Source: Flavobacterium lacustre
GTDB lineage: Bacteria; Bacteroidota; Bacteroidia; Flavobacteriales; Flavobacteriaceae
Assembly: GCF_027474525.2 (NCBI RefSeq)
Contig: NZ_CP114882.2
Span: 2,480,001-2,544,000, forward strand
Direction of reading: 5' to 3'
DNA: 64,000 nt
Shown here piece by piece: positions 16,571 through 26,652 of this stretch; the stretch's first letter is position 1, and each line of letters begins with the position of its first letter. The notes beneath the pieces were generated by a model. It saw only the letters and a list, made by a program, of their open reading frames with translations. It made no database searches and was not told where the DNA came from. The position numbers and the translations under genes were made by a program.

Positions 16571-19500
16571 TTATTTTGTTATGTATATCCAGCCTTGTAA
16601 GTCAATTGTACCTTTTCCTTCAATATCTATTTGATAATAGTAAGCTGAAGTTTCCGGTAGTGATTGGTCTTTGTTTTTGTAATGTCCATCCCAATCATTT
16701 TGATAGTTTTTAGCAAAGAAAACTTCAGAACCCCAACGGTTAAATACGCGAACAGTTAAATTTGGATATTGCTCAGTATTGTAAATCATCCAAGTATCGT
16801 TTATACCATCACCATTTGGAGTAATAGCTTGTGAGACATTTAATGATAAATCACATACATCACCTTTACCATCATGATCTCTGTCAGCTTGATCTGTATT
16901 TGGAGTTAATGGACAATTATCCAATGTGTCTAATATTCCATCGTTGTCATCATCATCATCACAAGTATCACCTATGCCATCATTGTCGTTATCAGATTGG
17001 TTTTGGTTTGCTTTGAATGGGCAGTTGTCAACTCCATTGCTAATTCCATCATTATCACAATCAGCATTATCCCAAATTGAGCTTGGTGTTAAAGTTTGAC
17101 TTGCTGCAAGGTAGCTACATGTATTTTTTGGATTAGTACCGTCTGTTTTTTCTTTTCCATCAGTTACACCGTCACCATCCGTATCAGGATTATTAGGGTT
17201 TGTACCGTCTAACTTTTCTTGTTTGTTGTTAACACCATCATTATCACAATCGGTAGTTTCCCATGCAGAAGAAGGAGTTTCAGTTTGGCTTGCTATAAGA
17301 TAATCACAATTATCAGTAGCATCTGTACCGTCTGTTTTCTCTTTATCATCAGTTACACCATCACCATCCGTATCAGGATTATTAGGATCAGTACCGTCTA
17401 ACTTTTCTTGTTTATTGGTTATACTGTCGTTATCACAATCGGCAGATTCCCAAGCAGCATTTGGCACTCCAGTTTGACTAGCTGTAAGATAATCACAATT
17501 ATCAGTAGCATCTGTACCGTCTGTTTTCTCTTTATCATCAGTTACACCGTCACCATCTGTATCAGGATTTTTAGGATCAGTACCGTCTAACTTTTCTTGT
17601 TTGTTGGTTATACCGTCGTTATCACAATCGGCAGATTCCCAAGCAGCATTTGGCACTCCAGTTTGACTAGCTGTAAGATAATCACAATTATCAGTAGCAT
17701 CTGTACCGTCTGTTTTCTCTTTATCATCAGTTACACCATCACCATCCGTATCAGGATTATTAGGATCAGTACCGTCTGTTTTCTCTTGTTTGTTGGTTAT
17801 ACCGTCGTTATCACAATCGGCAGATTCCCAAGCAGCATTTGGTACTCCAGTTTGACTAGCTGTAAGATAATCACAATTATCAGTAGCATCTGTACCGTCT
17901 GTTTTCTCTTTATCATCAGTTACACCGTCACCATCTGTATCAGGATTATTAGGATTAGTACCGTCTGTTTTCTCTTGTTTGTTGGTTATACCGTCGTTAT
18001 CACAATCGGCAGATTCCCAAGCAGCATTTGGCACTCCAGTTTGACTAGCTGTAAGATAATCACAATTATCAGTAGCATCTGTACCGTCTGTTTTCTCTTT
18101 ATCATCAGTTACACCGTCACCATCTGTATCAGGATTTTTAGGATCAGTACCGTCTAACTTTTCTTGTTTGTTGGTTATACCGTCGTTATCACAATCGGCA
18201 GATTCCCAAGCAGCATTTGGCACTCCAGTTTGACTAGCTGTAAGATAATCACAATTATCAGTAGCATCTGTACCGTCTGTTTTCTCTTTATCATCAGTTA
18301 CACCGTCACCATCTGTATCAGGATTTTTAGGATCAGTACCGTCTAACTTTTCTTGTTTGTTGGTTATACCGTCGTTATCACAATCGGCAGATTCCCAAGC
18401 AGAAGAAGGAACTAACGTAATACTTGTTGCTGTGAAAGAACAGTTGTCATCAGGGTTTGTGTTATCGGTAACTTCAGTTCCATTAGCCACACCATCACCA
18501 TCGCAATCTAAATCATTCCAAGAAGAAGTTAATGCTATTGTGAAATTTTTAATAATTGAACATCCATTTACATCAGTAATTGTACAACTGTAATTTCCGG
18601 CAGTTAAACCTGTTGCAGTTGATCCAGTTCCACCAGAAGGAGACCAAGAATAGGTATAAGAACCAGTTCCGCCAGAAAGAGTAACAGATGCACTACCGTC
18701 TGATGCACCATTACATGAAATGTTTATTTGTGATGTGGTAGCTGTAATAGAAGTAGGTTGAGTGATAGTAAAGTTTCTTGTTGCAGTACATCCGTTGGCG
18801 TCTGTAACTGTTACTGTATAACTACCAGCAGAAAGTCCAGTAGCAGTAGCAGCAGTTCCCCCCGAAGGCGCCCAAGAATAGGTATAAGAACCTGCTCCAC
18901 CCGAAGGAGTTACAGATGCAGTTCCATTCGAACCACCATTACAAGCTACATTTGTTTGAGAAGCTGTAGCGGTACTGATTGCAGTAGGTTGAGTGATAGT
19001 AAAGTTTCTTGTTGCGGTACATCCGTTGGCGTCTGTAACTGTTACCGTATAACTACCAGCAGAAAGTCCAGTAGCAGTAGCAGCAGTTCCACCCGAAGGC
19101 GCCCAAGAATAGGTATAAGAACCTGCTCCTCCCGAAGGAGTTACAGATGCTGTTCCATTAGAACCACCATTACAAGCTACGTTCGTTTGAGAAGCTGTAG
19201 CAGTACTGATTGCAGTAGGTTGAGTGATAGTAAAGTTTCTTGTTGCAGTACATCCGTTGGCGTCTGTAACCGTTACTGTATAACTACCCGCAGAAAGTCC
19301 AGTAGCAGTAGCAGCAGTTCCACCCGAAGGCGACCAAGAATAGGTATATGAACCTGCTCCACCCGAAGGCGTTACAGATGCTGTTCCATTAGAACCACCA
19401 TTACAAGCTACGTTCGTTTGAGAAGCTGTAGCGGTACTGATTGCAGTAGGTTGAGTAATAGTAAAGTTTCTTGTTGAAGTACATCCGTTGGCGTCTGTAA

Positions 19501-21316
19501 CCGTTACCGTATAACTACCAGCAGAAAGTCCAGTAGCAGTAGCAGCAGTTCCACCCGAAGGCGACCAAGAATAGGTATAAGAACCTGCTCCTCCCGAAGG
19601 AGTTACAGATGCAGTTCCATTCGAACCACCATTACAAGCTACATTTGTTTGAGAAGCTGTAGCAGTACTGATTGCAGTAGGTTGAGTGATAGTAAAGTTT
19701 CTTGTTGCAGTACATCCGTTGGCGTCTGTAACCGTTACCGTATAACTACCAGCAGAAAGTCCAGTAGCAGTAGCAGCAGTTCCACCCGAAGGCGCCCAAG
19801 AATAGGTATAAGAACCTGCTCCTCCCGAAGGAGTTACAGATGCTGTTCCATTCGAACCACCATTACAAGCTACATTTGTTTGAGAAGCTGTAGCAGTACT
19901 GATTGCAGTAGGTTGAGTAATAGTAAAGTTTCTTGTTGCGGTACATCCGTTGGCGTCTGTAACTGTTACCGTATAACTACCAGCAGAAAGTCCAGTAGCA
20001 GTAGCAGCAGTTCCACCCGAAGGCGCCCAAGAATAGGTATAAGAACCTGCTCCTCCCGAAGGAGTTACAGATGCTGTTCCATTCGAACCACCATTACAAG
20101 CTACATTTGTTTGAGAAGCTGTAGCAGTACTGATTGCAGTAGGTTGAGTAATAGTAAAGTTTTTAGTAATAGAGTTTAGATTAGCGTCTGTAACCGTTAC
20201 TGTATAACTACCAGCAGAAAGTCCAGTAGCAGTAGCAGCTGTTCCACCAGAAGGCGACCAAGAATAAGTGTAAGGCCCTGTTCCTCCAGAGGCAACAACA
20301 GATGCGCTACCGTTGCTACCAGCAAAACAAGATATGTTTGTCTGAGATGTACTTGCTGTTAATGGAGTACTATCATTATCTGAAATATTACCCGTACCTG
20401 TTTTGTTACCAATATTTAGTATCAAAGTTTCAGTCGATTCAATTGCACTATCATCGATTGTATTAGCTGTAATTGTAAAAGAGCTAACACCACCTGGTAC
20501 TGTAATTGTTCCGTCACCATTATTGATTACTCCATTTGAAAATGTAAATGTGGCATTGTAATCAGATCCATTTATAGCAGTTCCTCCATATGTAAAAACA
20601 AATGTTTGTGGATTTCCTGTAGTTGTTGCTGAAGATAAAGTGACGTTATATACTAAGTTTTGACCTTCTGTAACGGTTGATGTGCTTAAACTTACTGAAG
20701 AAGGTTGTGGGGAATTTAATAGTTCTGCATTAAGAGCATCAAGTAATCCATTGGTTGCAGCATTTCCTGCTCTGTTTTCTCCATCAATAAAAATAAAGCT
20801 TGATGCATATGCTTTTAGTCCCAAAGTTGTACTTGTATTAGATGTACTTCCTCCAACTATATTATAAGTTTGACTTAAACCGTAAGGAATAGTATAATCT
20901 TGACCTGCATCAAAAATAAACCCAAATACTTGAACAGTTGATCCCGTAGTCTCTCTCCAGTTAAGAGCACCTGTCAATGAAAACGAAGTTCCATTAGCTA
21001 AATAAAAAGTTAAGGTTCCTGATAAGTCGTTTCCTTGTGTACCTCCAAAAGACCCAGAATAGGGTTGGCTAAAACTAATTCTATTTATGCCAATAGAAGA
21101 TAAATTATCAATTATATTCGCCTGATTAGTATTAGACCCTTGAGTACCTATGTATCCCTTAGAAAAAGTCAAACTAACATTTTGAGCGTTTAAGGAATAA
21201 CTACTTGATAAAGAGAAAAATAACACAGCGAAAAATAATAATATTTTTTTGCTATAAAATGTATTGTTTTGATTGCATTTTATAAGCTGATCTAGTAAGT
21301 AATTTTTTATTTTCAT
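16571..21316 (-). CDS. SprB-like repeat adhesin with gliding/T9SS C-terminal domain
   Basis: 1581 residues. Order: signal peptide (to ~45, ending LNAQ); unique N-terminal domain (~46-205); Calx-beta-like domain (~205-310, [16 protein letters not shown]); eight SprB-type repeats of ~77 residues (~313-932), six of them nearly identical; seven thrombospondin-3-like 63-residue repeats with DxDxDG calcium loops (~940-1435); DxDNDG loops; and a C-terminal CHU_C/gliding domain (~1490-1581, [16 protein letters not shown], then [13 protein letters not shown]). Known: the C-terminal type directs type IX secretion with a PorP/SprF partner, which follows 19 bases downstream. Inferred role: filamentous surface adhesin for gliding or attachment. 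A TACTTTTG -7 element sits at 21363-21356. Confidence 0.9.
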   Translation of the reverse strand: MKIKNYLLDQLIKCNQNNTFYSKKILLFFAVLFFSLSSSYSLNAQNVSLTFSKGYIGTQGSNTNQANIIDNLSSIGINRISFSQPYSGSFGGTQGNDLSGTLTFYLANGTSFSLTGALNWRETTGSTVQVFGFIFDAGQDYTIPYGLSQTYNIVGGSTSNTSTTLGLKAYASSFIFIDGENRAGNAATNGLLDALNAELLNSPQPSSVSLSTSTVTEGQNLVYNVTLSSATTTGNPQTFVFTYGGTAINGSDYNATFTFSNGVINNGDGTITVPGGVSSFTITANTIDDSAIESTETLILNIGNKTGTGNISDNDSTPLTASTSQTNISCFAGSNGSASVVASGGTGPYTYSWSPSGGTAATATGLSAGSYTVTVTDANLNSITKNFTITQPTAISTATASQTNVACNGGSNGTASVTPSGGAGSYTYSWAPSGGTAATATGLSAGSYTVTVTDANGCTATRNFTITQPTAISTATASQTNVACNGGSNGTASVTPSGGAGSYTYSWAPSGGTAATATGLSAGSYTVTVTDANGCTATRNFTITQPTAISTATASQTNVACNGGSNGTASVTPSGGAGSYTYSWSPSGGTAATATGLSAGSYTVTVTDANGCTSTRNFTITQPTAISTATASQTNVACNGGSNGTASVTPSGGAGSYTYSWSPSGGTAATATGLSAGSYTVTVTDANGCTATRNFTITQPTAISTATASQTNVACNGGSNGTASVTPSGGAGSYTYSWAPSGGTAATATGLSAGSYTVTVTDANGCTATRNFTITQPTAISTATASQTNVACNGGSNGTASVTPSGGAGSYTYSWAPSGGTAATATGLSAGSYTVTVTDANGCTATRNFTITQPTSITATTSQINISCNGASDGSASVTLSGGTGSYTYSWSPSGGTGSTATGLTAGNYSCTITDVNGCSIIKNFTIALTSSWNDLDCDGDGVANGTEVTDNTNPDDNCSFTATSITLVPSSAWESADCDNDGITNKQEKLDGTDPKNPDTDGDGVTDDKEKTDGTDATDNCDYLTASQTGVPNAAWESADCDNDGITNKQEKLDGTDPKNPDTDGDGVTDDKEKTDGTDATDNCDYLTASQTGVPNAAWESADCDNDGITNKQEKTDGTNPNNPDTDGDGVTDDKEKTDGTDATDNCDYLTASQTGVPNAAWESADCDNDGITNKQEKTDGTDPNNPDTDGDGVTDDKEKTDGTDATDNCDYLTASQTGVPNAAWESADCDNDGITNKQEKLDGTDPKNPDTDGDGVTDDKEKTDGTDATDNCDYLTASQTGVPNAAWESADCDNDSITNKQEKLDGTDPNNPDTDGDGVTDDKEKTDGTDATDNCDYLIASQTETPSSAWETTDCDNDGVNNKQEKLDGTNPNNPDTDGDGVTDGKEKTDGTNPKNTCSYLAASQTLTPSSIWDNADCDNDGISNGVDNCPFKANQNQSDNDNDGIGDTCDDDDDNDGILDTLDNCPLTPNTDQADRDHDGKGDVCDLSLNVSQAITPNGDGINDTWMIYNTEQYPNLTVRVFNRWGSEVFFAKNYQNDWDGHYKNKDQSLPETSAYYYQIDIEGKGTIDLQGWIYITK
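17030..18405 (-). repeat. Tandem 189-bp repeat (seven thrombospondin-3-like units)
   Basis: Units encode [14 protein letters not shown], then DGT(D/N)P, then [20 protein letters not shown] and [19 protein letters not shown]. Period 63 codons. The inner units differ by only a few bases; the outermost two are more diverged. Coordinates approximate. Confidence 0.85.
18520..20375 (-). repeat. Tandem 231-bp repeat (eight SprB-type units)
   Basis: Period 77 codons. Six central units share [13 protein letters not shown], then SYTYSW(A/S)PSGG and [12 protein letters not shown], with almost no protein change; the first and last units are diverged. The 231-base spacing is directly visible, for example the GTAGGTTGAG block at 18753 and 18984. 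Coordinates approximate. Confidence 0.88.
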
Positions 21317-21721
21317 AAAATAATTTTAGTTAAAATTTTTGTTGTGCATCACATGCAAAAGTAGAACTCATTGCATTCAATTTACTTGAAATAAGCCTTT
21401 ACAATGTCCAATTTTGAAAAAAACAGGACAACGTTTTCAGATTTTAAGCAGACTAAAAGAATAAAATTGTTTGTTCATGAAACATTTTGGGAGGTATTTT
21501 TGTTTGACAATTTATTATTTTAGAATAATTAATTGTCAAACTTAAGTTGTTTATTACTTTGTTAACAATCAAAGTATTAATGCATTAAAATAAGTGACTG
21601 ATATTTTAAAAAGAAGGTGTTTTTGGAGAAAATATACAATTGAAAAGGACTTTTTTATAAACAAAAAAAAACGTTTTTTTTTTGTATCGTTTATAAAATC
21701 ATAAATTGTGATTAGCCAAAA
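21317..21721. promoter_or_regulatory. Intergenic region upstream of the adhesin gene
   Basis: 405 bases with no convincing gene. It holds a minus-strand -7 element TACTTTTG (21363-21356). It also holds a perfect inverted repeat GTTTGACAATT/AATTGTCAAAC (21502-21512 and 21531-21541, with further pairing inside) that has no T run, so it is more likely an operator or RNA structure than a terminator. At 21655-21696 TTATAAAC/GTTTATAA encloses A9-CG-T10, which may end the transglutaminase-type gene on the minus strand. Confidence 0.5.
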
Positions 21722-22654
21722 TTAATTTAAGGTCAAAGCACCCAGAATTTCTTCTGACAAAAAAGGACCTCCGGGATAATTAGCGGTATAATCTAAATTC
21801 ATCCAAACCTGACCACGTTCATCAATGTGATAATGTAGTTTTTGATTGTGGCTTTCCTTTACAAATAATTCATTTTTAATCAAATAATTTACTTTTTCTA
21901 AATCATTCATGGAACCAATCAAAATTTCCGGATAAATATGGCCTTTAGTATGAATCAGGCGAGGAGTTCCGCCAATAGCTCTAACTGCCGCTGCCATAAG
22001 AATAGAATGATCGTCACAATCTCCGGAGAAATAAAGGAGTGATTCGCTTGCTGTGGCGATATAATCGCCTTCTTTTGGATCATTTACATAATTCCAACGG
22101 TGGTTTATTTCTTTGAAAACAGCAAAACATTGAATTATGGTTCGGTAATCCGAATAGCCTTTAAGGTTCTTAAAATGTTTAGAAGTCGCCATAATAGCGA
22201 AGTTTCTCACCTTCGGATTTTGGTATTCAATAGAGCTGATTATTTCGGATTTATTAGGAAACGGAAGCAGTTTGGCAATAATTATATCTTGAGGATAAGG
22301 ATTGTCGGACATGGTATAGACCATAGAATTATAATCTTCGAAAACGCTGTTAAACCCATAATTTCCTATTACGGTTCCGTAGAATAAAATCAGGAAATAA
22401 ATGGCTAAACAAACGATGATTATAGTACGCAACGATAGTAGAACAAAATGAATTACCGCTAATAAAACCAAAAACAAAAAAATACGATCAATATTAAAAG
22501 GCCAATTCGGATTGATGATGTTTTGATGTAATATGATAAAAATGGGAAACGCAATTAACAGATTTAGAAAAAAAATAATAATATGATCCCAAGGTTTTTT
22601 AACCTGAAGTTGCATCTTTATTTTTTTAAAATCAATTTTCTTAGGTTGTGTCAT
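21722..22654 (-). CDS. Membrane-anchored transglutaminase-like protein
   Basis: 310 residues. Three hydrophobic segments lie at ~24-45, 55-72 and 76-98 (IIIFFLNLLIAFPIFIIL; IFLFLVLLAVIHFVLLSL; IIIVCLAIYFLILFYG). The soluble part has a papain-like transglutaminase core with Cys in SGDCDDHSILMAAAVRAIG, His in TKGHIYPEI and Asp in MNLDYTANYPGG, so the catalytic triad is intact. Substrate unknown; family members act as peptidases or amidases on cell-surface substrates. It is transcribed alone. Confidence 0.8.
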   Translation of the reverse strand: MTQPKKIDFKKIKMQLQVKKPWDHIIIFFLNLLIAFPIFIILHQNIINPNWPFNIDRIFLFLVLLAVIHFVLLSLRTIIIVCLAIYFLILFYGTVIGNYGFNSVFEDYNSMVYTMSDNPYPQDIIIAKLLPFPNKSEIISSIEYQNPKVRNFAIMATSKHFKNLKGYSDYRTIIQCFAVFKEINHRWNYVNDPKEGDYIATASESLLYFSGDCDDHSILMAAAVRAIGGTPRLIHTKGHIYPEILIGSMNDLEKVNYLIKNELFVKESHNQKLHYHIDERGQVWMNLDYTANYPGGPFLSEEILGALTLN

Positions 22655-22854
22655 AGTTCAAAAAAGCAGAACGCTATACCGTTTTTACAATTTTAGTAAA
22701 AGTACTTTTTTTATCAATAATACCCAGCGCTAATAATTGAATTTGAAGTTTGTTTAACACTTTTTGTGATAAAGATTTTTGAAACCATTCCGTAAAGCAA
22801 TTTTTAATTCTTAGGGAAACGTTTTTATAATATAAAGGTTGTTGTTTTTACGAT

Positions 22855-22936
22855 TTAGCCCTGATCGAAACGGCATCCTTTTGTGCTCTTTTTTGAGCAC
22901 AAAAGATACAGTGTAGAGCAGGAATCAGCTCCTGAA
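22855..22936. repeat. Palindromic element, possible dispersed repeat
   Basis: A perfect 11-base hairpin CTTTTGTGCTC/GAGCACAAAAG (22878-22888 and 22895-22905) with a six-T loop. It is wrapped by CTGAT (22861) and ATCAG (22924). It lies immediately downstream of the minus-strand gene ending at 22938, so it could serve as its terminator. The layout resembles short dispersed palindromes I recall from flavobacterial genomes; dispersal cannot be shown from one window. Confidence 0.5.
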
Positions 22937-22937
22937 A

Positions 22938-24062
22938 TTACACATTAATGTCCTTGAAATTGCGTAATCGGGCATACCGAATCATATTTGTAAACGCTTC
23001 TTGATCCAGTTTTGGTATTTCTAAAATAGAGTTTAACAAAGTGGTGTCATATTCGTTGGCAGTTGTTGTAAAATAAGGCTTCAAATGCTTCCCAATACTT
23101 TCGTAATACAATTTTTCGATGGTGTTTTTGTATTTGAAATCGAGTGTGTTTTGAATCAAAGTAAAATTGGTGTATCCTACTTCTTTCATGATTAATTGCA
23201 ATCCTTTTGCAATATTGAAACTTGTATCGTTTACAATATTAAGTTGCTCAATATCATCTCTTTCAAAAGTGTTTACAATGATTTTTGCGACATAATCAAC
23301 TGGAATAATGTTCAAGCCGGTTTCTTCATTGATGATAAAACGTACATTTTCTTGTTCATTTTTTCTTTGAGCTGTAAAGTGAAAGAATTTTGCCAAAAGA
23401 TAAAAAACCATATATTTCTGGATGAAATAAGTGCTTTCGTTTCCTAACATTTTACCTCCAATAACGCTCGGACGCAATATTTGAAAAGGCAATCCCAGTT
23501 TTTTACATTGCTCAGCTATGAAATTTTCGGAATGAAATTTAGCGCCTTCGTAGGCATTGCGATGTTCCGGAGTAAAATCTAAATTATGAAAATCATTGTC
23601 AATAAGTCCTTTTCGGATACCGGATGAAAATGCGGTGCCAATGTAAATGAACTTTTTTATAAAAGGGTGAAAAGTATTGAAAATGGCTTTTGTAATTTTG
23701 GCATTTTCATCAAATATTTTCTCTTTTTGGTCTTCATCTGTAGATAAATTCACGTATCCGGCAGAATGAATGAAATAAGCATCTTGTATTTTTTCTGAAA
23801 AAGTATCCTGAATATCGGCCAAATCAGAATCGATTATTTCTAGATATTCGTGCAGATTTTCGAGTCCTTTGTCTTTTAAAATTTTAGGCGTATAATCGCT
23901 CGATAAAAGTTCGTTTATTCGGTCCAGAGCTGAATTTTTCCCTTTGTTTCGCGCAATTATAAAAAGGGTATTTTTGCTGTTTTTTTGTATAAAAAGTTCC
24001 AGAATTTCATACATAATATGAGAACCCAAAACGCCTGTAGCACCTGTAAGTATTATCTTCAT
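22938..24062 (-). CDS. NAD(P)-dependent reductase, extended SDR / thioester-reductase-like
   Basis: 374 residues. A Rossmann start ILTGATGVLGSHIM is followed by FIIARNKGK (dinucleotide 2'-end region) and the downstream block YIGTAFSSG. The catalytic Tyr and Lys are in YEGAKFHSE. RPSVIGG precedes a variable C-terminal half. The pattern fits the Male-sterility/NAD_binding_4 branch, which reduces acyl thioesters or modifies sugar or lipid substrates. No carrier domain or partner is visible, so the substrate is open. A -7 element TACCTTTG lies at 24089-24082. Confidence 0.8.
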   Translation of the reverse strand: MKIILTGATGVLGSHIMYEILELFIQKNSKNTLFIIARNKGKNSALDRINELLSSDYTPKILKDKGLENLHEYLEIIDSDLADIQDTFSEKIQDAYFIHSAGYVNLSTDEDQKEKIFDENAKITKAIFNTFHPFIKKFIYIGTAFSSGIRKGLIDNDFHNLDFTPEHRNAYEGAKFHSENFIAEQCKKLGLPFQILRPSVIGGKMLGNESTYFIQKYMVFYLLAKFFHFTAQRKNEQENVRFIINEETGLNIIPVDYVAKIIVNTFERDDIEQLNIVNDTSFNIAKGLQLIMKEVGYTNFTLIQNTLDFKYKNTIEKLYYESIGKHLKPYFTTTANEYDTTLLNSILEIPKLDQEAFTNMIRYARLRNFKDINV

Positions 24063-24138
24063 TATAGTTTTGTTCTAAAAGCAAAGGTAGTTTTAAAAAA
24101 ACTAAGTTTTTATTTAAAGTTAATCTCTCTTTATAAAA

Positions 24139-25008
24139 CTAATTTTCCGCTAATTTGTCCAGCGTATAGGCAATTAATGCATCAACTGCTTTGTACGGAT
24201 CTTCGCTAAAAGTTCCCGAAGCACGATTTGCAATGATAGCATTCATAGAAAGTGCCTGATGACCAAGCAAAAGCGAAAGTCCATAAATGGCTCCTGTTTC
24301 CATTTCGAGATTAGTAATTCGGGTCCCTTCAAAATTAAAAGTGTCCATTTTATTGTTCAACGTTTCATCTTGAATATTCAAACGCAAAATGCGCCCTTGC
24401 GGACCATAAAAACCTCCGGCGGTTGCTGTAATTCCTTTGTGAATTTGGTGGCTTTCAATCTTTTTTTCTAATGCAGAAGAACACGCAATTACATATGGTT
24501 TTCCTTTTTTTAAATCCCAATTGGTATGTTTTATAAAAGCATCTTCCATTGCTGGATTCGAAATTTCGTCAATCAAATAGGAGCGAAGCATATTGTCTAA
24601 ACCCAACCCGAATTTTGCCATCACAAAACTATCCACAGGAATATCAGCATGTAAGGAGCCGGAAGTTCCAATTCGGATTATATTTAATGAAGTCAGATTT
24701 TCTTTTGGTTTCCGGGTTTCTAAATCAATATTAACCAAAGCATCCAATTCATTCATCACAATATCAATATTATCCGGACCAATTCCCGTTGACATAACCG
24801 TAATTCGTTTGCCTTTGAAAATTCCGGTTTGCGTTTTGAATTCTCTTTTTTGCGTCGAAAATTCAATGCTGTCAAAAAACTGTGTAATTTTCTCCACCCG
24901 ATTTTGATCGCCTACAAAAATAATGTCGCGAGCAATATGTTCGGGTTTCAAATTCAAATGGTAAACGCTTCCGTCTGGATTAAGTATTAATTCTGATGAT
25001 TGTATCAT
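24139..25008 (-). CDS. Nucleoside phosphorylase (uridine phosphorylase type)
   Basis: 289 residues of the PNP/UDP phosphorylase family. Seen: VGDQNRVEKI and STGIGPDNIDIVMNEL (phosphate and ribose site), RIGTSGSLHADIPV, and FEGTRITNLEMETGAIYGLS with the ExE ribose motif. It cleaves a nucleoside with phosphate to base plus ribose-1-phosphate in salvage. The MET-E spacing and length favour a uridine-type enzyme; specificity is inferred. Confidence 0.85.
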   Translation of the reverse strand: MIQSSELILNPDGSVYHLNLKPEHIARDIIFVGDQNRVEKITQFFDSIEFSTQKREFKTQTGIFKGKRITVMSTGIGPDNIDIVMNELDALVNIDLETRKPKENLTSLNIIRIGTSGSLHADIPVDSFVMAKFGLGLDNMLRSYLIDEISNPAMEDAFIKHTNWDLKKGKPYVIACSSALEKKIESHQIHKGITATAGGFYGPQGRILRLNIQDETLNNKMDTFNFEGTRITNLEMETGAIYGLSLLLGHQALSMNAIIANRASGTFSEDPYKAVDALIAYTLDKLAEN

Positions 25009-25052
25009 TGTTTTTATATTTAAGGTTTAAAAGTTGCTCAACGGAACACTTT

Positions 25053-25382
25053 TTAGCCTCCGACACGTTTTACTTTAAAGCCTTTTTCTTTTAGAATAGT
25101 CATGATTTTATCGCGATAATCACCTTGAATGATAATAGACTCCTCTTTGAAAGTGCCACCAACACTCAGTTTAGTCTTGATTTCTTTGGCAAGAATTTTA
25201 AAATCTTCATCAGTGCCTTCGTAGCCTTCAATTATAGTGGTTGCTTTTCCTTTTCGTTTTTCGAATTTGCAAATCATAGGTTCTTTTTGAACGTATAATT
25301 CGTGAGCCACTTCTTCAATTGCTTCTTCCGGTGATGGTTCGTGGTCTGGAAATAGGTTTTTTAATTGGTCTTGTAAATCCAT
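25053..25382 (-). CDS. SUI1/YciH-family translation initiation factor-like protein
   Basis: 109 residues. The C-terminal ~80 form a SUI1 domain: KRKGKATTIIEGYEG, then LAKEIKTKLSVGGTFKEESIIIQGD and IMTILKEKGFKVKRVGG. Known: bacterial YciH relatives resemble eIF1 and influence start-codon fidelity or stress translation. It is 44 bases from the nucleoside phosphorylase gene on the same strand. Confidence 0.92.
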   Translation of the reverse strand: MDLQDQLKNLFPDHEPSPEEAIEEVAHELYVQKEPMICKFEKRKGKATTIIEGYEGTDEDFKILAKEIKTKLSVGGTFKEESIIIQGDYRDKIMTILKEKGFKVKRVGG

Positions 25383-25478
25383 AGTTTTGAAATTAATTTT
25401 ATTTTGAAACCTGTAAGAAATTAAGGTTTACAGAGAGAAATATAACTTAATTCTCTTTATTTCTTATTGGTAAAAACA

Positions 25479-25510
25479 AAAAGACATTGAGCATTTGCTC
25501 CATGTCTTTT
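25479..25510 (-). terminator. Terminator of the 2-oxoglutarate oxygenase gene
   Basis: AAAAGACAT/ATGTCTTTT outer stem with GAGC/GCTC inside, 24 bases beyond the stop at 25534. Confidence 0.8.
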
Positions 25511-25533
25511 ATGAATTATTGCAATTTTAAGCG

Positions 25534-26484
25534 TTATTTTTTTATTAAACCCAAATCAACCAAACGCTCATATAAATAAGCTCCAGCGGTTATATCTTCG
25601 AATTTTTTAGGGTTTTCTGCATCAATACAGTTTGCTAAACAATCTAATTTCATATCACTTACCGGATGCATAAAAAATGGAATCGAATATCGTGAAGTTC
25701 CCCATAATTCTCTCGGAGGATTTACCACTTGATGAATCGTAGATTTCAGTTTGTTATTTGTATGTCTGGATAACATATCGCCCACATTAATTACTAATTC
25801 ATCCGATTCTGCGATAGCGTCAATCCATTCTCCATTATGATTTTGAACTTGAAGTCCTTTTCCTTGGGCACCCATCAACAAAGTAATTAAATTGATATCG
25901 CCGTGAGCCGCTGCGCGAATTGCATTTGCGGGCTCAGAAGTAATAGGAGGATAATGAATTGGTCTTAAAATAGAATTTCCGTCTTTGGCATATTCGTCAA
26001 AATAAAATTCATCTAAACCAAGGTGTAATGCCAAAGCTCTTAGAACATAAACACCAGTTTTTTCCAGCATTTGATACGCCTCTTTTCCCACATTGTTAAA
26101 ACGCGGTAATTCTTTTACTTCAACATTTTCAGGGTATTCCGAAGCATATTTGGAGTCTTCAGAAACATATTGTCCAAAATGCCAAAATTCCTTCAAATCT
26201 CCTTCTTTTCGGCCTTTGGCATGTTCGGTTCCAAAAGAAACATAGCCTCTTTGACCGCCAATTCCTGGAATTTCATAACTGCGTTTTGTTTCTAATGGCA
26301 AAGCGAAAAACTGTCTAATTTCGCTATACAATTCATCAACCAATTGGTCGTCTAAAAAATGCCCTTTGAGTGCTACGAAGCCAATGTCTTCAAAAGCACT
26401 TCCGATTTCATTTACAAATTTTTGTTTACGTTCCGGGTCAACCGAAAGGAAATCACGCAAGTCTACACTAGGAATGTTTTGCAT
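25534..26484 (-). CDS. 2-oxoglutarate/Fe(II) oxygenase, isopenicillin N synthase-like
   Basis: 316 residues, the normal length. An N-terminal DIOX_N region (IPSVDLRDFL, GFVALKGHFLDD) precedes a jelly-roll core. The core has the iron ligands AAHGDINLITLL (HxD) and KSTIHQVVNP (distal His), and RYSIPFF for 2-oxoglutarate binding. It would hydroxylate or otherwise oxidise a small molecule. No pathway neighbours identify the substrate. A -7 element TACATTTG lies at 26536-26529. Confidence 0.88.
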   Translation of the reverse strand: MQNIPSVDLRDFLSVDPERKQKFVNEIGSAFEDIGFVALKGHFLDDQLVDELYSEIRQFFALPLETKRSYEIPGIGGQRGYVSFGTEHAKGRKEGDLKEFWHFGQYVSEDSKYASEYPENVEVKELPRFNNVGKEAYQMLEKTGVYVLRALALHLGLDEFYFDEYAKDGNSILRPIHYPPITSEPANAIRAAAHGDINLITLLMGAQGKGLQVQNHNGEWIDAIAESDELVINVGDMLSRHTNNKLKSTIHQVVNPPRELWGTSRYSIPFFMHPVSDMKLDCLANCIDAENPKKFEDITAGAYLYERLVDLGLIKK

Positions 26485-26620
26485 ATTATATTTTTTGATA
26501 CTTTAGAAGCCTATAAAACTTCCTTTTACAAATGTAAAGAATATTTTTAAATGAGATTTTTTAAATACGTTTCTAAAATAAAATAATATAACAAAAAATA
26601 CCAAAACTGTTATATTTTTT

Positions 26621-26628
26621 TATCTTTG
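26621..26628 (+). promoter_or_regulatory. -7 element of the E1 dehydrogenase gene
   Basis: TATCTTTG matches TAnnTTTG, 24 bases before the ATG at 26653. It overlaps the alternative TTG start at 26626, which argues against that start. Confidence 0.6.
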
Positions 26629-26652
26629 AAGCATTCTATAAAAGCATCCAAA

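Noticed and set aside
17219..18346. Series of 60-residue and one 186-residue plus-strand open frames repeating every 189 bases
   Set aside because: They are the antisense shadow of the thrombospondin-like repeats of the minus-strand adhesin gene; periodicity matches the 63-codon unit.
18758..20179. Long Ser/Arg/Cys-rich plus-strand open frames
   Set aside because: Antisense of the SprB-type repeats; extreme low complexity and exact 231-base periodicity.
17030..20375. CRISPR-like tandem repeats
   Set aside because: Units are 189 and 231 bases, coding and contiguous without unique spacers; no cas genes in the window.
26626..26652. TTG start extending the E1 dehydrogenase by nine residues
   Set aside because: It overlaps the TATCTTTG promoter element; the ATG at 26653 starts a normal E1 alpha N-terminus.
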